Assembly: GCA_944325605.1 (NCBI GenBank)
Contig: CALVAX010000001.1
Coordinates: 1 to 64,000 of the forward strand
Length of the DNA stretch: 64,000 nucleotides
Direction: 5' to 3'
DNA from: Candidatus Gastranaerophilales bacterium
GTDB lineage: Bacteria; Cyanobacteriota; Vampirovibrionia; Gastranaerophilales; Gastranaerophilaceae
The notes below the pieces were generated by a model. That model had not been told where the DNA came from. It saw only the letters and a list, made by a program, of their open reading frames with translations, and did no database searches. A program made the position numbers and the translations under genes. Positions 59,980-64,000 of this stretch are shown here, piece by piece; the stretch's first letter is position 1, and every line of letters starts with the position of its first letter.

Positions 59980-60861
59980 TTAAATCTTCTTAATACACCT
60001 CAAATAATGCTCGTTAAAATCTTTGCAGCCGCAGGTAAGGCGGATGTTTTCAAACGGATATTTGGCACAAATTTTATCTGCTATTGGTCGTGAAACTTCA
60101 TCATTATCTACAAAAAGGTAGTGCTTTTTGTATTTGTCAAACTCTATGCGGTCAATATATTTTGGCAAAGAATTTATGCCATTTGTCGGTGTTACAATGT
60201 GATACTTGCTTGATTGTTCTTTCTCGTTTAAGTGCTGCCACAAGGTATAAGCATCTAAATACCCCTCAACGATACACAATATTTCTGTATTTTTTGTATA
60301 TGGATTTACTGCAGACAGATTATTGGGTGTGCCTTTTGAGCGACAGATTCCTTTCTTCGAAAAATCTCTAGGGCGGAGCTCATAACCTAATATATCCATG
60401 CCGGAATCAGTTCTATATCCGTAACTTGGAAACACCCATTTATCGTCTTGCCAACTAAAACCTATATTCATAAATTCAACCGTCTTTTTTGTAATGCCAC
60501 GCTTTTGATATATTAAATTCAATAGTTCATCATTCCCTAATAAATAATCATTACGAGAATCAAAAGCAAGAGCATAATATAACTGAACTTCAGGTGCTAA
60601 AGGTGGTATATCATCTTGATATTCATAATTTAATACCTGACTTAATCTCCTGAGTTTGGGATTACTCATAATTTTTTTGAAAATTATTTTTGAGTGTTCA
60701 GGATTTGCAAAACAATGCAATATTCCTTTGCGTTCATTGAATTTCAAATTATCTCTACCAGTATCCTTACAGTATGGACATTGAAAAATAAATTCATCAC
60801 CTTGAACTTTATTAAGATAAGGCATTAAGTAATACAAAACTTGTCCAATGTGCAATTTCAT
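59980..60861 (-). CDS. Satellite DNA primase (CHC2-like zinc finger plus Toprim)
   Basis: 293 aa from ATG at 60861 (MKLHIGQ) behind GGAGG; the longer reading covers the leader. FQCPYCKDTGRDNLKFNERK ... LHCF (about 24-52) is a CHC2-type zinc ribbon. IVEGYLDAYTLW (Toprim Glu) and LFVDNDEVSRP (DxD-like) form the catalytic core. Makes primers for element replication. Shorter than DnaG; no helicase domain. Confidence 0.75.
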   Translation of the reverse strand: MKLHIGQVLYYLMPYLNKVQGDEFIFQCPYCKDTGRDNLKFNERKGILHCFANPEHSKIIFKKIMSNPKLRRLSQVLNYEYQDDIPPLAPEVQLYYALAFDSRNDYLLGNDELLNLIYQKRGITKKTVEFMNIGFSWQDDKWVFPSYGYRTDSGMDILGYELRPRDFSKKGICRSKGTPNNLSAVNPYTKNTEILCIVEGYLDAYTLWQHLNEKEQSSKYHIVTPTNGINSLPKYIDRIEFDKYKKHYLFVDNDEVSRPIADKICAKYPFENIRLTCGCKDFNEHYLRCIKKI

Positions 60862-60995
60862 TAAAATTTCCTCCGTTAGTGTTGTTAAAGTCGTTAGTGT
60901 ATTATGATAAATATGTTTCGACAATTACACTTATCCGTAATGGCCGAAACTATTGCCAGTAATAACGCTGACAATAGTCGCGGCATTGACGGTCA

Positions 60996-62423
60996 TTAAA
61001 CCAACTCATCAAGTGGTAAAGTATCATCACTTAAATCTTGTGGTTCAAACTTTGTCAACATATATTCTGTGCCGGAGTTGCGATTAATAGAATCTATTTT
61101 TAACATATAGCCCTTATCTTTTGCCATTTCTGCTATTGAGTCAATATAATCATCAAAGCGGTCTTTAAATTTATCACGGGAGATCCCGAAGTTTTGAAAT
61201 TGATTATAGACCAGTTCTGTTCTTGTAAATCCTTTGTCCAAATTTTCCAGGAAAAATTCCCATAATTTGTCGTAGGCATCATCTTCTTTTGGTTTGTAGT
61301 TTCTGAATGTTTTAAAGTCCTTTGAAATAAATTCCACCGTGTCGATAGCTTGTTGCATATCTTCATCATTAACAATCAATTTTGTTGGATGATTTAAGCA
61401 CGCATACAGGCATGCAATTTTGATTGCCTTATGTTGTCGGCTCTGAATTTCTTTTTTTGTCAAAACATCTTCTGTCGCATTTTCCAGTTCTTCCATTTTT
61501 ATTCTATAGGGATAGTGAAGGTTCTTTAGTGCTGAGTCTGTAAGCACATATACCGCATTAGATGGTATTTTATTAAAAATCTTCAAGAATTGTTCAGAAA
61601 GTTTTTCGCAATCTCGGTAAAACTGCTTTTCTTTTTCAAAGGCTAAATCTGTGTTGTATTCAATCTCTTTTTTTCTTGGTTTTTGGAACGATATCACACA
61701 ACGTCTACTTAGCCCTGTTTGCATAAGAAGATTAAACATGTACCTTAAATTCCCGCCAGTAAATAAAGACGGATCTGAAAGGAGCAAGCAATTTACAGGC
61801 ATGTTTTCAATATTTGCTTCTCTTTTGCCATATTTTATTGATTTAGAAATTACTTTACCATCATAACCGTCATATAAGCACCCAAGGAATTGTTTCTCTG
61901 TATTTTGAGCTGTTTCCAAAAACATACCGAACTCTGACATTTTGTAAGTAATAGCACCAAAACCTGCTTCATTAAGAACTTTTGCATCTTCAAATAGGCC
62001 TTCTTGGGTTCCGTCAACAACTTCTAAAATTGGATAGCGAATTGATTTTTCGGCTTCTTTTATAAGTGCTTTTATTTGTTTATTTTTACTATTTGTGTAT
62101 TCTTCCTGAATTTGTTGTTTCTTTTTTGAATAATATTTTTCAGCATTTTCTTTAAACCAATCCCTAAAAGGTTTAAATACATAATCATCTAAATCATTCG
62201 ATATTCTATCTTTTCCTCCGCCTGATGGTAGAAACACGATTGTGTAGTAATTTGGATTATCAATTTTTTCAAACTCTTTATATTTAACCCTTTTGCAGGT
62301 CATCATTTGCGCTATTTTTAATAATGTAATTGATGTGATAATACTTCTTTCTGTATTTTTAAATCGTTTTGAAAATACATTCAACGTTGCTTCTACTAAT
62401 TTTTGATTTTTAATTTTTGTCAT
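60996..62423 (-). CDS. DUF3987-like replication protein with P-loop
   Basis: 475 aa. FLPSGGGKDR (about 64-73) is a Walker A-like loop, and a hydrophobic strand ending NCLLLSDPSL (about 210-219) a possible Walker B. FTRTELVYNQFQNFGISRDKF near 412 looks like a winged helix for DNA binding. Such proteins accompany primases in satellites and plasmids. A GGAG site precedes the ATG. Overlaps the excisionase gene by 14 bp. Confidence 0.6.
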   Translation of the reverse strand: MTKIKNQKLVEATLNVFSKRFKNTERSIITSITLLKIAQMMTCKRVKYKEFEKIDNPNYYTIVFLPSGGGKDRISNDLDDYVFKPFRDWFKENAEKYYSKKKQQIQEEYTNSKNKQIKALIKEAEKSIRYPILEVVDGTQEGLFEDAKVLNEAGFGAITYKMSEFGMFLETAQNTEKQFLGCLYDGYDGKVISKSIKYGKREANIENMPVNCLLLSDPSLFTGGNLRYMFNLLMQTGLSRRCVISFQKPRKKEIEYNTDLAFEKEKQFYRDCEKLSEQFLKIFNKIPSNAVYVLTDSALKNLHYPYRIKMEELENATEDVLTKKEIQSRQHKAIKIACLYACLNHPTKLIVNDEDMQQAIDTVEFISKDFKTFRNYKPKEDDAYDKLWEFFLENLDKGFTRTELVYNQFQNFGISRDKFKDRFDDYIDSIAEMAKDKGYMLKIDSINRNSGTEYMLTKFEPQDLSDDTLPLDELV

Positions 62424-62667
62424 GGTTTTCTTCTCCTTTTTTGTACTCTTTCAAATTTCTGATTGCTTCATTTCTTAAAGTTAATTCAAACAGCTCGGAA
62501 TCAATAAGGTATTTACCACGTTTACCGCCAATTTTGATTGCCGGATAAATTCCTTGCCGGATTCCCATTCGGATTGAATACTCCGAAATCCCGAAATGTT
62601 TAACCGCTTCCTGAATTGTTAACATTTGTTTTTGTGTAACATCTTTTATCTTTGTATTGTCTGGCAT
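62410..62667 (-). CDS. Excisionase-like MerR/HTH_17 protein
   Basis: 85 aa. MLTIQEAVKHFGISEYSIRMGIRQGIYPAIKIGGKRGKYLI (about 15-55) is the helix-turn-helix of Xis/AlpA-type proteins. First gene of the minus-strand module, facing the repressor gene. GGAGAGG precedes the ATG. May both excise the element and activate its genes. Confidence 0.75.
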   Translation of the reverse strand: MPDNTKIKDVTQKQMLTIQEAVKHFGISEYSIRMGIRQGIYPAIKIGGKRGKYLIDSELFELTLRNEAIRNLKEYKKGEENHDKN

Positions 62668-62815
62668 ATCCTCTCCTTTCTTGTCCAGTTGCCAATCACA
62701 TAATTGACACAGAAAATTTCCCTGTGTTTTAATTTCAATATGAGATATTTTTTATTCACAAGACCATTAATGCACGAAAAACCGCAAAACAACTGGCTAG
62801 CACTATGCGAGATAA

Positions 62816-62844
62816 TTGTGGATAAAAATTAAAATTATCCACAA
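62816..62844. promoter_or_regulatory. Inverted pair of DnaA-box-like sites before the repressor gene
   Basis: TTGTGGATAA-N9-TTATCCACAA is perfect. Each arm contains the consensus DnaA box TTATCCACA. It lies 12 bp before the repressor ATG in the divergent control region. It may be an operator, an origin element, or both. Confidence 0.6.
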
Positions 62845-62856
62845 AAGGAGATAAAA

Positions 62857-63570
62857 ATGGAAAACTGCAAAACACTTCATGAAGATTTTTATACAAGATT
62901 GGAAGATGCCTTTCTTGACAGTGGCTATAGTTATTTAGAACTTGAAAAAATTATAGGGATACCCGATTCAACATTAAATTCTTATGTAAACTATAAAAGA
63001 GCAGCAACTGTTGAAAATTTGCGAAAAATCTGTTTAAAATTAAAAGTTTCATCAGACTATCTATTATTATTGAGTCCTTGTAAGAATTTAGCGGAATATC
63101 CTATGGTTAATAAAACCGGCTTAAGTGAACGCTCTTTGCAAGCACTTGAATCTATGAAAAAACACAATCCAAAACAGATTGAGACATTGAATTTTCTTCT
63201 TAGTTCTGATATTTCAGGAATGCCGTTTGCAGGTTTTTTGTATTATCTCGGGGAATACTTAGATGTGTATAAAAAGAGCAAGTCAAACAATAAGCGAGAT
63301 TTAAAAGCTCGAAGAATCTATGCAACAAGACATAATCTTCCATATAAAGACGTTAAAAAGATGGATATTTACAAGGAAGAAGAATTTTTAGATATTTTGA
63401 ATTCCTTACCACCTGAAAAATTTCAAGATAAAATGGATGTTTCAATGTATAAAGCTCAAAGAGCATTACAAAGGCTTATGGATTTCTCAATAGGAGAAAT
63501 GCACAAAAAAGAAAATGAAAAACCTAAAATACGAAAACGACAAAGAAGAAAAAGCGAGGATAAGGAATAA
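62857..63570 (+). CDS. Cro/C1-type repressor of the satellite
   Basis: 237 aa. N-terminal XRE-like HTH (about 12-68: LEKIIGIPDSTLNSYVNYKRAATVENLRKICLKLKVSSDYLL), linker with NKTGLSERSLQALESM typical of phage-like regulators, and a long charged C terminus (KPKIRKRQRRKSEDKE). No protease (S24) domain, so induction would be by protein binding, as for Stl. The stop overlaps the integrase start (TAATG). Confidence 0.75.
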   Translation: MENCKTLHEDFYTRLEDAFLDSGYSYLELEKIIGIPDSTLNSYVNYKRAATVENLRKICLKLKVSSDYLLLLSPCKNLAEYPMVNKTGLSERSLQALESMKKHNPKQIETLNFLLSSDISGMPFAGFLYYLGEYLDVYKKSKSNNKRDLKARRIYATRHNLPYKDVKKMDIYKEEEFLDILNSLPPEKFQDKMDVSMYKAQRALQRLMDFSIGEMHKKENEKPKIRKRQRRKSEDKE

Positions 63571-64000
63571 TGGCAAGCATTGAGAAGCGAAAAGATGGAT
63601 CATACCGTGTTATTGTTTCCTGTGGTTATGATGTAAACGGCAAAAAGATTAGAAAATCTAAAACAATAAAACTTCCGCCAAATCTAACCGCACGACAAAA
63701 ACAAAAAGAACTTGAACGGCAGAAAATATTATTTGAACATGATGTTCAAAACAAAACTTATCTTGATGGTGAAAAATTAACTTTCGCAGAAATTTCAGAA
63801 CTATGGATTGAAAAATATGCAAAAATAAAATATGCACCAGCAACACTAAAACCCTGCTTAGCAAGACTTAAAGATCGAATAATACCAGAATTGGGACATC
63901 TTAAATTAAGCAAAATTCAAACTTATCACTTAGAAGAGTTTTATAACAAATTAAGAAATAACGGTTCTAGGCTTGAAGATTTTTATACTCCGACAATAAT
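63570..64000 (+). CDS. Tyrosine-type integrase, N-terminal part (runs off window)
   Basis: 143 codons visible from ATG at 63570. An Arm-binding-like N terminus (MASIEKRKDGSYRVIVSCGY, about 1-35) is followed by a SAM-like core-binding domain (LTFAEISELWIEKYAKIKYA and HLKLSKIQTYHLEEFYNKLR). The catalytic domain with R-H-R-Y lies beyond 64000. Coupled to the repressor gene. Its neighbour att should lie just outside the window. Confidence 0.85.
   Translation, partial: MASIEKRKDGSYRVIVSCGYDVNGKKIRKSKTIKLPPNLTARQKQKELERQKILFEHDVQNKTYLDGEKLTFAEISELWIEKYAKIKYAPATLKPCLARLKDRIIPELGHLKLSKIQTYHLEEFYNKLRNNGSRLEDFYTPTI

Larger units (their letters stand above)
57075..64000. mobile_element. Phage-satellite-like (PICI-type) integrated element, right end outside window
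   Basis: From att inward: membrane protein, DUF4209 protein, primase, DUF3987-like protein and excisionase, all minus, then repressor and integrase on plus. Read in reverse this is int-repressor diverging from xis-rep-pri, then cargo, then att: the plan of SaPI-type satellites. No capsid, terminase or conjugation gene is visible in 7 kb. The tRNA fragment marks the left border. Confidence 0.65.

Overview
The window is about 64 kb of AT-rich bacterial chromosome, densely coded in short operons. It holds a complete type II fatty-acid synthesis core, the [FeFe]-hydrogenase maturase HydF (which points to an anaerobe), the MEP-pathway kinase IspE, a plant/cyanobacterial-type glutamate-cysteine ligase and BioY. 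Many small lineage-specific proteins are present and no photosynthesis gene is. This fits best a non-photosynthetic cyanobacterial relative of the gut (Melainabacteria/Gastranaerophilales). That assignment is inference from gene content and from a recurring N-terminal F-x-G style tag; no rRNA or marker tree was available.

Layout: 0.3-3 kb, a LysR regulator divergent from a flavoprotein/hydrolase operon. 3-5 kb, small orphan genes including a 465-bp duplicated unit encoding small membrane proteins. 5-9.9 kb, a two-arm cluster (acyltransferase plus chain-length-factor-like protein, opposite KS-dehydratase-KR-KS) that looks like a stripped-down aryl-polyene locus. 9.9-10.8 kb, a repeat-filled gap. 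10.8-15 kb, a drug exporter, YihY, NrnA and a DciA-like protein. 15.1-18.8 kb, a 1221-residue protein with an internal RelA/SpoT-like synthetase fold and a C-terminal HEXXH motif, followed by a small partner gene. 18.9-30 kb, a diguanylate-cyclase-like protein, HTH and TPR proteins, MnmE, HydF, S15 and PurB. 29.3-37.1 kb, the fatty-acid run yceD-rpmF-plsX-fabH-[158-aa insert]-fabD-fabG-acpP-fabF. 37.3-54.7 kb, RseP, cupin, dehydrogenase, small secreted proteins, IspE, a DUF559 mobile element, RsmA, glutamate-cysteine ligase, a 649-aa orphan protein, BioY-RimI, S6-SSB-S18, DapF and a tagged acyltransferase.

From 54.7 kb the sequence is accessory: a GNAT gene between direct repeats, a putative ADP-ribosyltransferase, then a tRNA 3'-end fragment with a terminator that I read as one end of an integrated element. 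The element runs off the right edge with the order att - membrane protein - DUF4209/HEPN protein - primase - DUF3987-like protein - excisionase | repressor - integrase. This matches phage-inducible chromosomal islands (satellites), with a candidate defence gene in the cargo position.

Main themes: the housekeeping and the polyene-like fatty-acid machinery may share the single AcpP visible here. Several toxin-like proteins (RelA/SpoT-metalloprotease, ADP-ribosyltransferase, a SprA-like mini-protease, a duplicated membrane-protein cluster) suggest polymorphic effector and immunity biology. A dispersed MITE-like repeat family (GTCATYCTGAG ends, some copies with outer GGGACTTAT ends) occupies most intergenic gaps. 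All calls rest on reading the sequence; no database search was run.
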